From CAZLBC01 sp964557575 (GTDB lineage: Bacteria > Planctomycetota > Phycisphaerae > SM23-33), in assembly GCA_964557575.1 (NCBI GenBank), contig CAZLBC010000011.1, positions 27,377 through 91,376 of the forward strand: a stretch of DNA of 64,000 bases. The letters are read 5' to 3'. The first letter of the stretch is position 1. Each line of letters starts with the position of its first letter. The notes beneath the pieces were generated by a model, which did no database searches, was not told where the DNA came from, and was given only the letters and a program-made list of their open reading frames with translations. The position numbers were made by a program, and so were the translations under genes. This document shows, piece after piece, positions 8,460 through 16,428 of this stretch.

Positions 8460-9713
8460 ATGGACGCGAGCGAACAGATACGGCGGATTGCTACCGCGGC
8501 CCGCGCGGCGGCGGCGGCGGTCTCGGTGAGTTCCGGCGAGAAACGGGATGCCGCCCTCCGGGCCTGCGGGGCCGCGCTTCGGGAGTCGGCCGGATTGATC
8601 CTGGCTGAGAATAAAAAGGATATCGACGCGAGCGGAGAATCGGGTCTCAGTCCGGCGATGGTACGGAGACTGACGCTCGATGACGGGAAGATCGAAAAAA
8701 TGGCGGCTGCGCTCGAGGAAATGGCGGCGCAGGTCGATCCGGTCGGGAAGACCATCGCCGCCTGCAATCGTCCCAACGGTCTCCGTGTCGAAAAGCGGCG
8801 GGTGCCGATCGGCGTGATCGGCATCATTTACGAGTCCCGCCCGAATGTGACCAGCGATGCGGCGGGGTTGTGCGTCAAGAGCGGGAACGCCTGCATACTC
8901 CGGGGCGGCAAAGAGTCGCTTCATTCCAATTCCGCCATCGCCGCAGCGCTGACAGAGGGGCTCACCCGGGCGGGATTGCCGGGGGAGGCCGTACAGGTGC
9001 TTGGCAGCACCGACCGGGCGATGGTGCCTGCAATGGCGACGGCCCGCGGATTGATCGACCTGATAATCCCGAGAGGGGGCGCAGGGTTGATACACGCCGT
9101 GACCGAGGCCGCCGTTATTCCGGTCATAAAACACTATGACGGTATTTGTCACGTGTACGTACACCGTGATGCCGACCTGAAAGCCGCCGCGAGCATCGTG
9201 ATGAACGCCAAGTGCCAGCATCCCGGGGTTTGCAACGCGATGGAGACCCTCCTGGTCGATGGGAATGTGGCGGAGCGGTTCCTGCCGGCTATCGCTGAAA
9301 AACTCAGGGATGCCGGTGTCGAAATGAGGGGATGTGACCGGTCTCGGGCACTGGCGGAGATGACAGCCGCTTCAGAGGCAGATTGGGGCAGAGAGTACCT
9401 TGCGCTGATACTATCGATCCGGGTTGTCGACGATCTTGCCGCGGCGGTCGAGCATATCAATACCTACGGGAGCAACCATACCGACGCCATCGTCACCTCG
9501 TCGATCGCCGCCGCCGACCGTTTTACCGCCGCGGTCGATTCATCGTCGGTGATGGTCAACGCCTCGACGCGTTTCAGTGACGGCGGTGAGTACGGCCTGG
9601 GGGCGGAAATAGGCATCAGCACCGATAAATTACACGCCCGGGGTCCGATGGGCGCCGAGGACCTGACGACGTACAAATGGATCGTGACCGGTGCCGGTCA
9701 TATCAGGGAATAA
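8460..9713 (+). CDS. proA: glutamate-5-semialdehyde dehydrogenase (gamma-glutamyl phosphate reductase)
   Basis: 417 residues from ATG 8460, picked because AAAGGAG lies just upstream; an earlier in-frame start at 8376 would add 28 residues unlike the family. The catalytic Cys is residue 258, in KCQHPGVCNAMETL. The signature segments IGVIGIIYESRPNVT and LRGGKE are also present. ProA performs the NADPH-dependent second step of proline synthesis from glutamate. No proB is in the window, so the pathway is split in this genome. It follows the cdaA pair by about 110 bp, with no clear terminator between them. Confidence 0.96.
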   Translation: MDASEQIRRIATAARAAAAAVSVSSGEKRDAALRACGAALRESAGLILAENKKDIDASGESGLSPAMVRRLTLDDGKIEKMAAALEEMAAQVDPVGKTIAACNRPNGLRVEKRRVPIGVIGIIYESRPNVTSDAAGLCVKSGNACILRGGKESLHSNSAIAAALTEGLTRAGLPGEAVQVLGSTDRAMVPAMATARGLIDLIIPRGGAGLIHAVTEAAVIPVIKHYDGICHVYVHRDADLKAAASIVMNAKCQHPGVCNAMETLLVDGNVAERFLPAIAEKLRDAGVEMRGCDRSRALAEMTAASEADWGREYLALILSIRVVDDLAAAVEHINTYGSNHTDAIVTSSIAAADRFTAAVDSSSVMVNASTRFSDGGEYGLGAEIGISTDKLHARGPMGAEDLTTYKWIVTGAGHIRE

Positions 9714-9753
9714 CCGACGGTCCCGATCGGGACGATCTTATTCGAGATCGAGC

Positions 9754-10044
9754 ATGCCGGAAGACGACGACGTATTACTGATGTGTCATCGCTGCGGCAG
9801 GGATTTACTGCCCGGCGGGGGGGACTGGTACCTGGTGAACATAGAGGCCGTCGCCGATCCCTCGCCGCCGGACATTGATACCGACATGTCCCTGTCGGAT
9901 ATCGCGCGGGAGATCGAGAGGATAACGGCATCGATCGGCGACCGCGGAGAGCAGGAGCTTCTCGACCAGGTCTATCGACGCATGACCATCCACCTGTGCC
10001 GCTGCTGTTACGAAAAGTGGATAGAAGATCCCACCGGCGGTTGA
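9754..10044 (+). CDS. small protein with paired CxxC motifs (zinc-ribbon-like), unknown function
   Basis: 96 residues from ATG 9754. Two Cys pairs (CHRCG near the N-terminus, CRCC near the C-terminus) bracket an acidic, helical middle with an LSDIAREIERI segment. Four Cys in CxxC pairs suggest a structural zinc site. I do not recognise the family. It follows proA by 40 bp in the same direction and may be co-transcribed. A large inverted repeat begins nine bases after its stop. Confidence 0.6.
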   Translation: MPEDDDVLLMCHRCGRDLLPGGGDWYLVNIEAVADPSPPDIDTDMSLSDIAREIERITASIGDRGEQELLDQVYRRMTIHLCRCCYEKWIEDPTGG

Positions 10045-10052
10045 CGGCATGT

Positions 10053-10152
10053 CCGGCTTTTTGCAGCCGCCGCGGCCGACGGATTTTACGTTTCATCGGC
10101 GGGGAGTTGCCCGCGTCTCTTGTTCTCCCCGGCGGCGGCTGCAAAAAGCCGG
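10053..10152. repeat. 21-bp perfect inverted repeat, 58-base loop
   Basis: The left arm at 10053-10073 begins CCGGCTTTTTGCAGCC. Its exact reverse complement lies at 10132-10152. The 58-base spacer contains a CATCGGCGG word that also occurs in the tandem repeats elsewhere in the window. RNA from either strand would form a very stable stem. There is no U-run after the stem, so it is not a standard intrinsic terminator. Confidence 0.85.
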
Positions 10153-10262
10153 TTTACGTCGTTCGGTGAAACGATTTGATAATACCCCTTGGCAAACAGG
10201 TCGATCCATGGATAAAATGACCGGTTGGTATGTGATTTTTGACATAATTGCGAAGGGCCGGG

Positions 10263-11138
10263 ATGATGAAAAGGCGCGACCTGATAAATTGTTCGCTCGA
10301 GGAAATGACCGGACTGCGTGACCGGGTCGGCGAGACCGTCGGCCTGGCCGTGCTCGACCAGAAAAAATCAGAGGGGATCGTGATCGCGTGGGTGCCCGGT
10401 ACGTCGGGGCTGAGTTTCCACTACGAAATGAACCACCGGTTTCCCCTGCATACCGGCGCGCCGGGCAAGGCGCTGCTGGCCTATCTGTCCCCCGAGATGT
10501 ATGACGCCCTTGTTTCCCGCATGGACTTTCACCGCTTTAACGAGCGGACGATTTGCAGCAGAGAGGAACTGGACCGCGAAATGAAATCGGTCAGGCGACG
10601 GGGATATTCCACGGACTACGCCGAACAGGTTGAGGGATGTCATTGCGTCGGGGCGGCGGTGCTGAACGAAAAGGAGCGGCCGGTTGCCGCGGTCTGGACG
10701 ACGGGGACCTCGGACCGGTTGCCCAAGGAGAATTTTCCTGAAATCGCGCAGGACGTTATTGAGTGCGCCAGGGGCATTTCACGGAGAATTTCACAGGGAC
10801 CCGAGGATACCGGGGCGTATGAACGGTATATCGTCGATATGGCACGGGATTACATGAATGCCCGGTTGAACGAATCGCTTGATACCGAGGATGTCGCGCG
10901 CAAGATGGGGCTGGGATACACCTGGTTTCGCAGGATTTTCAAGCAAAGTACCGGTTACAGCCCCAACCAGTACCATATGCACCTGAGACTGCAGCGGGCC
11001 AAGCGCCTCCTGGCGGACACCGATCTGCCGGTGAAGGATATCGCGCTGAATCTGGGGTATCGCACGCAGGATTACTTTTCCAGCATATTCAAAAAGAAAA
11101 CCGGGAGATCCCCGCTCGCATACCGGAACCGGTCATGA
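10263..11138 (+). CDS. transcriptional regulator: IclR-type effector domain fused to C-terminal AraC-type HTH
   Basis: 291 residues from ATG 10263; a TTG at 10248 is an alternative start. Residues about 10-180 match the IclR effector-binding fold, with LHTGAPGKALLAYL, a long helix, and GCHCVGAAVLN followed by a VAAVW segment. The N-terminal winged helix normal for IclR proteins is absent, and upstream frames do not supply one. Residues about 190-291 form an AraC/XylS double HTH instead (LDTEDVARKMGLGYTWFRRIFKQSTGYSP, then a second HTH with LGYRTQDYFSSIFKKKTG, split here only for description). The sensor and DNA-binding modules have therefore been swapped. The ligand is unknown, and no catabolic target genes lie adjacent. 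Confidence 0.88.
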   Translation: MMKRRDLINCSLEEMTGLRDRVGETVGLAVLDQKKSEGIVIAWVPGTSGLSFHYEMNHRFPLHTGAPGKALLAYLSPEMYDALVSRMDFHRFNERTICSREELDREMKSVRRRGYSTDYAEQVEGCHCVGAAVLNEKERPVAAVWTTGTSDRLPKENFPEIAQDVIECARGISRRISQGPEDTGAYERYIVDMARDYMNARLNESLDTEDVARKMGLGYTWFRRIFKQSTGYSPNQYHMHLRLQRAKRLLADTDLPVKDIALNLGYRTQDYFSSIFKKKTGRSPLAYRNRS

Positions 11139-11249
11139 GAAAAGGGGGTAGTGGCATGGTATTACCGCCGTCTCCTGTTGCATTGAGGCCGGTATACGGT
11201 ACAGTGTTTCCTCCGAAAACGACCGACACATACTGAGTTCTCTTGCTGG

Positions 11250-13049
11250 ATGGATGACGACATGAACACAGATCGTGAAGCCCCGTTGAAAAGGACGCAT
11301 ACCTGCGGTGAGCTGCGGCTGGAAGACAAGGGTGCCGCGGTGCGGTTATGCGGCTGGGTTGCGAGCTTCCGTGATCTCGGCGGCGTGCTGTTCGTTGTGC
11401 TGCGGGACCGGGAAGGGACGACGCAGGTTACCTTTAATCCGGATCGACTGGAGGAGGATATCTGGGCACTGGCGTGCCGGGTGAGGCAGGAATGGGTCCT
11501 GAGCGTAGCCGGCACCGTCGGGTCCCGCGGAGAGGACCGCAACCCCGACATGGCAACCGGGGACATCGAGGTTGTCGCCGAGGAACTGGTCGTGCTGAAC
11601 CGTTCGGATATCCTGCCATTCGAGCCCGCCGAATACGGGAATGTGTCCGAGGAAAACCGCATGAAGTACCGCTATCTCGATCTGCGGCGGTCGGAGATGA
11701 TGGGTAACCTCAGACTGCGCGCCGCCATTTGCCGGGCGATACGGGTTGTGCTTGACCGGAAGGGGTTCGTGGAGGTTGAAACCCCGTTTCTGACCAAGAG
11801 CACGCCCGAGGGGGCCAGGGATTTTATCGTGCCGAGCCGGCTTCAGCGTGGCGAATGGTATGCCCTGCCCCAGAGTCCGCAGTTGTTCAAGCAGATACTC
11901 ATGGTCGGTGGCCTCGACAAGTACTACCAGATCGTTCGCTGTTTCCGTGACGAAGACCTGCGTGCCGATCGGCAGCCCGAATTCACACAGCTCGACGTGG
12001 AAATGAGTTTCTGCGACGAAACAGACGTTATGGCGGTAACCGACGAGGTGCTCCGCCGGGTCTGCGCGATCTCCGGCTGCCCCTTCCCGGACACGGTACC
12101 GGTGATGACGTACGAGGAAGCCATGCGACGGTACGGCACCGATCGGCCGGACACCCGGTTCGGCATGGAACTCGTCGACTGTGGTGACCTGGCCGCCGAG
12201 ACGGAGTTTGCGATATTTACCCGCGCCCTGGAGGCGGGGGGCGCCGTCGGATGCATTTGTCTGCCCGGCGGCGCCGCTCTGTCCCGGAAGCAGACCGACG
12301 GCCTCGGGGAATGGGTGGGGGAATTCGGAGCGAAGGGGCTGGCCGTCACGAAGATTGAGGATGGGGCGTTGACCGGGGGGATCGCCAAGTTCCTCGTCCC
12401 CGTGTCCGCGGCGCTCATCGAGAGAATGGGCGCGAAAAACGGTGATATGCTCTGCTTCGTGGCCGACCGGGTCGCGGTGGTCCGCAGGAGCCTCGGTGAA
12501 TTGCGCTGCAAGCTCGCGGCGGAACGGGGTATGATCGATCCCGTGGATTTCCGGTGGGTGTGGATAGTCGATTTTCCTTTCTGTGAATGGTCCGAGCAGA
12601 ATGAGCGGTGGGAAGTTCTCCATCACCCGTTTACCGCGCCGAAGATCGATCGCGCCGAAGACCTCGAAGAATCCGGGCCGGCGGGGCTGCTTTCGCGGGC
12701 CTACGACATCGTCTGCAACGGCGTTGAGATCGGGGGCGGTTCCGTCCGTATTCATCGGACGGAGATGCAGAAGAAGGTGTTCGAAGTAATCGGTATTTCC
12801 GCGGAAGAAGCCGATCTCAAGTTCGGTTTCCTGCTCGATGCCCTGCGGTATGGCGCCCCGCCGCACGGCGGTATCGCGCTCGGGCTCGACCGGGTCGCGA
12901 TGATGATGGCGGGCGCCGGCAGCATCCGGGATGTCATCGCCTTTCCGAAGACCATGCGGGGAACCTGTCCCCTCACCGGCGCGCCCGCGCCCGTCGGCGC
13001 TGTCCAGCTCGATGAACTGGGCATCGAATTGGCGGCGGGAGATGAATGA
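11250..13049 (+). CDS. aspS: aspartyl-tRNA synthetase
   Basis: 599 residues, the usual bacterial length. The OB-fold anticodon-binding domain comes first (CGWVASFRDLGG). The class II catalytic core has motif 2 (CFRDEDLRADRQPEFTQLD) and motif 3 (GIALGLDRVAMM). The bacterial GAD insertion lies between them (about 300-420). The anticodon-domain Leu in RDLGG is the residue seen in Asp-specific enzymes such as that of E. coli. That hints at a discriminating enzyme, but no gatCAB genes are visible here to test it. The enzyme charges tRNA-Asp. The start is the ATG at 11250; another ATG at 11262 is possible. Confidence 0.97.
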   Translation: MDDDMNTDREAPLKRTHTCGELRLEDKGAAVRLCGWVASFRDLGGVLFVVLRDREGTTQVTFNPDRLEEDIWALACRVRQEWVLSVAGTVGSRGEDRNPDMATGDIEVVAEELVVLNRSDILPFEPAEYGNVSEENRMKYRYLDLRRSEMMGNLRLRAAICRAIRVVLDRKGFVEVETPFLTKSTPEGARDFIVPSRLQRGEWYALPQSPQLFKQILMVGGLDKYYQIVRCFRDEDLRADRQPEFTQLDVEMSFCDETDVMAVTDEVLRRVCAISGCPFPDTVPVMTYEEAMRRYGTDRPDTRFGMELVDCGDLAAETEFAIFTRALEAGGAVGCICLPGGAALSRKQTDGLGEWVGEFGAKGLAVTKIEDGALTGGIAKFLVPVSAALIERMGAKNGDMLCFVADRVAVVRRSLGELRCKLAAERGMIDPVDFRWVWIVDFPFCEWSEQNERWEVLHHPFTAPKIDRAEDLEESGPAGLLSRAYDIVCNGVEIGGGSVRIHRTEMQKKVFEVIGISAEEADLKFGFLLDALRYGAPPHGGIALGLDRVAMMMAGAGSIRDVIAFPKTMRGTCPLTGAPAPVGAVQLDELGIELAAGDE

Positions 13050-13119
13050 CGGCGGTGAATACCCTATAATTGTCTGGCCGAGAGAGTCGGCGAAGACCAC
13101 TGATTTAAGGATGAATACC

Positions 13120-13347
13120 ATGAGAGAAAAAGTAGAAAAAGTGATCGATGAAATTCGTCCGATGCTCCAGGCCGACGGCGGGGACATCGAGCTGGTCGAC
13201 GTGGCCGAGGAAACGGGCGTGGTTTCGGTTCGCCTCCAGGGCGCATGCAAGGGATGCCCGGGCGCGGCGATGACGCTCAAGATGGGCGTGGAGAGAAAAT
13301 TGAAACAGGAAGTACCGGAGGTCTCTTCGGTTCAGGCCGTCGATTGA
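13120..13347 (+). CDS. Nfu-type iron-sulfur cluster scaffold protein
   Basis: 75 residues, a stand-alone NifU C-terminal domain. The cluster-binding CxxC is in the family motif GACKGCPGAAMTL. The N-terminal MLQADGGDIELVDV segment is also diagnostic. ATG 13120 is preferred because TAAGGA lies at suitable spacing; ATG 13111 is in frame. Such proteins carry a 4Fe-4S cluster and pass it to client proteins. The stop is followed after three bases by the amidotransferase gene, so the two are probably co-transcribed. A TATAAT at 13065-13070 may serve as their promoter. Confidence 0.93.
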   Translation: MREKVEKVIDEIRPMLQADGGDIELVDVAEETGVVSVRLQGACKGCPGAAMTLKMGVERKLKQEVPEVSSVQAVD

Positions 13348-13350
13348 TCG

Positions 13351-13932
13351 ATGATCGTTGTACTGGATAACTACGACAGCTTTACCTACAACCTCGTGCA
13401 GCGAATCGGCGAACTCGGGCAGATTCCCTTCGAGCAAATTCGCGTCTACCGCAATGATGTGGCGGATCCGGAAGAGATTGAAGACAGAGACCGCCCCACG
13501 CACCTGATTATCTCTCCCGGTCCGGGTACGCCGGACGACGCGGGAAAGAGTTGTGATTACATACGGTATTTTCACGGCAGGATTCCCATTCTCGGCGTCT
13601 GCCTCGGGCACCAGTGCATCGGGCAGGTATTCGGCGGGAAGGTGGTGCGCTCGGGCCGGATCATGCACGGCAAGACGAGTGACATAACACACGACGAACA
13701 AGGAGTGTATGCGGGGCTGCCCAACCCGTTTACGGCAACCAGGTACCACAGCCTCATCGTCGACCCGGCGGGGCTCGACGGCGATTTCCGGCAGACGGCC
13801 TGGACGGTTGACCGGGAAGAACTGATGGGGTTGAGGAGTGCGGCATACCCCACGGAGGGCGTCCAGTTTCATCCCGAAAGCTTCCTGACCGATACCGGTC
13901 ACCGGATGCTCGCCAATTTTCTCAGGATGTGA
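13351..13932 (+). CDS. pabA: anthranilate/aminodeoxychorismate synthase glutamine amidotransferase component
   Basis: 193 residues, a class I glutamine amidotransferase. The N-terminus reads VVLDNYDSFTYNLVQ, typical of TrpG/PabA. The catalytic triad is Cys84 (GVCLGHQ), His174 and Glu176 (VQFHPES). The SPGPGTPDDAG oxyanion region is intact. The protein supplies ammonia to chorismate-using synthases for tryptophan or p-aminobenzoate. No trpE or pabB is next to it, so I cannot separate the two roles; one protein may serve both. It starts three bases after the Nfu gene and ends convergent with the GNAT gene at 13954. Confidence 0.93.
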   Translation: MIVVLDNYDSFTYNLVQRIGELGQIPFEQIRVYRNDVADPEEIEDRDRPTHLIISPGPGTPDDAGKSCDYIRYFHGRIPILGVCLGHQCIGQVFGGKVVRSGRIMHGKTSDITHDEQGVYAGLPNPFTATRYHSLIVDPAGLDGDFRQTAWTVDREELMGLRSAAYPTEGVQFHPESFLTDTGHRMLANFLRM

Positions 13933-13953
13933 CGGCGGCTTCGAGCCGAATAT

Positions 13954-14433
13954 TCAGTCTTGACGGAGCACGAGCCGGTAGCGCGCCAGGCGCCGTATCC
14001 CTTCTCTGAATACCACGTCGTGAGGGGGTACTTCGATCGTGTCGCAGTACCCGGCCCCGGCGATCTCGCAGGTGCGGCGGGAGGACCCGTTTTCGCTGTC
14101 GCAGTTTATCCACAGCGCGGCGATGCCGTGTCGGACCGCGAAGGAACGTATAAGCCCGACGCTCCTGGCGGCGTACCGGTGTCCCCGGTGTTCGGGAAAC
14201 ACTTCGTACCCGAGGTGTCCGAGATAGCGCAACTCCCGTTCCGCGTCGCCCAGCCTGAACCTGAGTTTCCCGAGTCTGCGGTCGGATTCGAGCGATCGCA
14301 TTTCGAAGTGATAGCAGGGACACCCGTTCATTTCCGGGTCGTCGGTGACGGTGCGGGCGAGGACCAGACGGAACCCGCCGTCGCAGAGTGTGCCCGGGTT
14401 CAGGAATTCGGTGTTGTTATCGATGGTATCCAT
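13954..14433 (-). CDS. GNAT family N-acetyltransferase (RimJ/RimL-like)
   Basis: 159 residues. The fold resembles the RimJ/RimL branch of GNAT: a beta strand with GHLGYEVFPEHRGHRYAARSV carries the acetyl-CoA pyrophosphate-binding turn (R/Q-x-x-G-x-A form, here HRGHRYA). A C-terminal INCDSENGSSRRTCEIAGAGY segment matches the N-x-x-S-x-x-x-x-x-x-x-G pattern of the last helix. The substrate is not predictable. It is convergent with the amidotransferase gene and divergent from nth. Confidence 0.8.
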   Translation of the reverse strand: MDTIDNNTEFLNPGTLCDGGFRLVLARTVTDDPEMNGCPCYHFEMRSLESDRRLGKLRFRLGDAERELRYLGHLGYEVFPEHRGHRYAARSVGLIRSFAVRHGIAALWINCDSENGSSRRTCEIAGAGYCDTIEVPPHDVVFREGIRRLARYRLVLRQD

Positions 14434-14529
14434 GAAGCGAACGTCGTCTTACGTTACCGATGTAACTGTTTGTGCCTCCGGAATCCTGGGGCGAGCCTAT
14501 TATAGTTGCCGGCCGTTTCCTGTCATGCA

Positions 14530-14558
14530 TTTTCACGATGACGCATTCGGTGTATGAT
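14530..14558 (+). promoter_or_regulatory. candidate leaderless sigma-70 promoter of nth
   Basis: TTTTCA at 14530-14535 (four of six -35 bases) and TATGAT at 14553-14558, spacer 17. The ATG at 14565 starts seven bases after the -10 box, so the mRNA would begin at or next to the start codon. No Shine-Dalgarno sequence is present, which fits. Confidence 0.5.
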
Positions 14559-14564
14559 GACGCC

Positions 14565-15218
14565 ATGCCTCGCGAATCGCGCAAAAACAGGAAGGCCAGG
14601 TGCGACCGGATCTTTTCGGTCCTGAAGGAATTATATCCCGCGGCTTCGTGTCCGCTGGATCGGGGCAGCCCGTTCAGGCTCCTGGTGGCGACAATACTGT
14701 CCGCGCAGTGCACCGATAAGCGGGTCAACAGTATCACGGCATATCTGTTCGAGAAATATCGGACCCCGCGCGAGTTTGCCGCCCTTCCGCAGCGCACACT
14801 CGAAGGGCTTATCAGGACCGCGGGACTCTATCGGAACAAGGCGCGCAACATCCGCGCCGCCGCGAACACGATATGCGACACGTACGGCGGCACGGTGCCC
14901 GATACCATGGAAGAACTCTGCCGCCTTCCCGGTGTGGGCAGAAAGACCGCCAACGTCGTGTTGAGCTACGGTTACGGTAAAAACGGGGGGTTCGTCGTCG
15001 ACACGCACGTCGGGCGGCTCAGCCGGCGGTTGAAATTCAGCGTTGCCGACGATCCGCTCAAGGTGGAGCGGGACCTCCTGGAGATCACGGATGAAGATGA
15101 ACGCGGCATCTGTTCCCTGCTGCTGATTTATCACGGCCGCCGTATCTGCCGGGCGCGGAATCCGCGGTGCCCGGCGTGTGGTATTTCTCTTTATTGTCCC
15201 TCCGCGGGCAGGGTATAA
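14565..15218 (+). CDS. nth: endonuclease III (DNA glycosylase/AP lyase)
   Basis: 217 residues from ATG 14565, matching the family length. The HhH-GPD motif is present: LPGVGRKTANVVL with catalytic Lys127, and Asp146 in VDTHVGRL. The 4Fe-4S cluster ligands at the C-terminus have the canonical spacing C-x6-C-x2-C-x5-C. The enzyme removes oxidised pyrimidines and cuts abasic sites in base excision repair. ATG 14538 is in frame but would disrupt the leaderless promoter reading. The MscS gene starts eight bases after the stop. Confidence 0.96.
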   Translation: MPRESRKNRKARCDRIFSVLKELYPAASCPLDRGSPFRLLVATILSAQCTDKRVNSITAYLFEKYRTPREFAALPQRTLEGLIRTAGLYRNKARNIRAAANTICDTYGGTVPDTMEELCRLPGVGRKTANVVLSYGYGKNGGFVVDTHVGRLSRRLKFSVADDPLKVERDLLEITDEDERGICSLLLIYHGRRICRARNPRCPACGISLYCPSAGRV

Positions 15219-15219
15219 T
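15191..15219 (+). promoter_or_regulatory. candidate leaderless promoter of the MscS gene
   Basis: A perfect TATAAT at 15214-15219 ends six bases before ATG 15226. The -35 is weak (TTATTG at spacing 17). It lies inside the last codons of nth. There is no Shine-Dalgarno sequence. Confidence 0.45.
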
Positions 15220-15225
15220 CGGCAC

Positions 15226-16371
15226 ATGGCGTTTTCGGAAACCTGTTTGAATCAGCAATTTATATTTTCACTGTCCGGGATCGGCGAATGGCTCGGTTCA
15301 CGGCTGGCCCTCCAGTTGTTCCTGTCGATACTGTTGCTCGCCGCCCTGACGACCGGCCTGGTGTTGGTATTCAGGTTGTCGCTGGGGAGAAAAACGCGCG
15401 CCCGGTCGCGGTTGATGACGGGGACCCTCTCGGTTATCGCCGTCATGGTCGCCGTCGTCGTCCTGGCGGGAATATGGAAGGGCAGGGCGGAATGGATCGA
15501 GCACTTCTATAAGTGGCTCAGGTACAACCGGGTCTATGCCAACACCTTCTGGTCGCTGATCGCCGTCGTGGCGCTTTTCGTCATCGCCCGGCTGTTCCAG
15601 AAGGCCCTGCTGTCGCGCTGCGAGGAACTGGAAGACCGGCACCGGGTGCGGCGGGGCGTTACCTGGGTAAAGGCGACCGTGCTCTTTTTCATCATCGGGG
15701 CGATATGGATAAGCAGCGATGACCTGGGACTCGTGCTGGGCGTTATCGGCGCGGGGCTGGCGCTCTCCATGCAGGAGGTGATTCTCTGCGTGGCGGGGTG
15801 GGTGCTTATTATCGTCAAGAGGCCGTATGACATCGGCGACCGGATCGAAATAAGCGGCCGGACGGGGGATGTCATCGATATACGGCTGTTCCAGACGTCA
15901 CTGCTCGAAGTGGGGAACTGGGTGGCTGCCGACCAGAGTACCGGCCGACTGATCAACATGCCCAACAGCGCCGTCTTCCGCGGGTTCACGGCGAACTATA
16001 CGAAGGGGTTTCCCTTTATATGGAACGAGCTGGTCATCGTCGTGACATTTGAAAGCGACTGGCGGCGCGCCAAGGACATCATCCTGGAGCAGGCGCTGTT
16101 CGAGGCCGAGAAAATAGAGCAGGAAGTGAAGGGTAAAATCGAGCGGATGCAGAAGAATTACGCGATCCGCTACCGGAACCTCACTCCCATCGTCTACACG
16201 ACGATCGCGAATCACGGGGTGGCCCTGACCCTGCGCTACATCTGTCCCGCCAGAACACGCCGCGGGACATCCCATGCGATTTACGAAGGCATTCTGGATG
16301 GATTCGCGAGGGAGGAATGCATCGATCTGGCGTATCCCACGACCCGCTTTTTCGATGCGGCCAAGGAGTAG
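15226..16371 (+). CDS. small-conductance mechanosensitive channel (MscS family)
   Basis: 381 residues from ATG 15226. Four or five hydrophobic segments occupy residues about 20-190. The pore-lining helix is the Gly/Ala-rich LGVIGAGLALSMQEVILCVAGW. It leads into the beta domain marker VKRPYDIGDRIEI, then RLINMPNSAVF and a C-terminal alpha/beta cage. The channel opens under membrane tension to release solutes on hypo-osmotic shock. A much larger MscK-type channel is encoded at 40-43 kb, so the organism has at least two such channels. Confidence 0.92.
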   Translation: MAFSETCLNQQFIFSLSGIGEWLGSRLALQLFLSILLLAALTTGLVLVFRLSLGRKTRARSRLMTGTLSVIAVMVAVVVLAGIWKGRAEWIEHFYKWLRYNRVYANTFWSLIAVVALFVIARLFQKALLSRCEELEDRHRVRRGVTWVKATVLFFIIGAIWISSDDLGLVLGVIGAGLALSMQEVILCVAGWVLIIVKRPYDIGDRIEISGRTGDVIDIRLFQTSLLEVGNWVAADQSTGRLINMPNSAVFRGFTANYTKGFPFIWNELVIVVTFESDWRRAKDIILEQALFEAEKIEQEVKGKIERMQKNYAIRYRNLTPIVYTTIANHGVALTLRYICPARTRRGTSHAIYEGILDGFAREECIDLAYPTTRFFDAAKE

Positions 16372-16428
16372 TACGGGAGAAACCGCAACGGACTGTGTAT
16401 AATTATCCGGTTCTCGGGAGGTTGCTGT

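Noticed and set aside
10049..10321. 90-codon frame through the 21-bp inverted repeat
   Set aside because: It is made of the palindrome and overlaps the start of the regulator gene in another frame.
11346..13280. 644-codon minus-strand open frame opposite aspS
   Set aside because: Antisense shadow of a clear aspartyl-tRNA synthetase.
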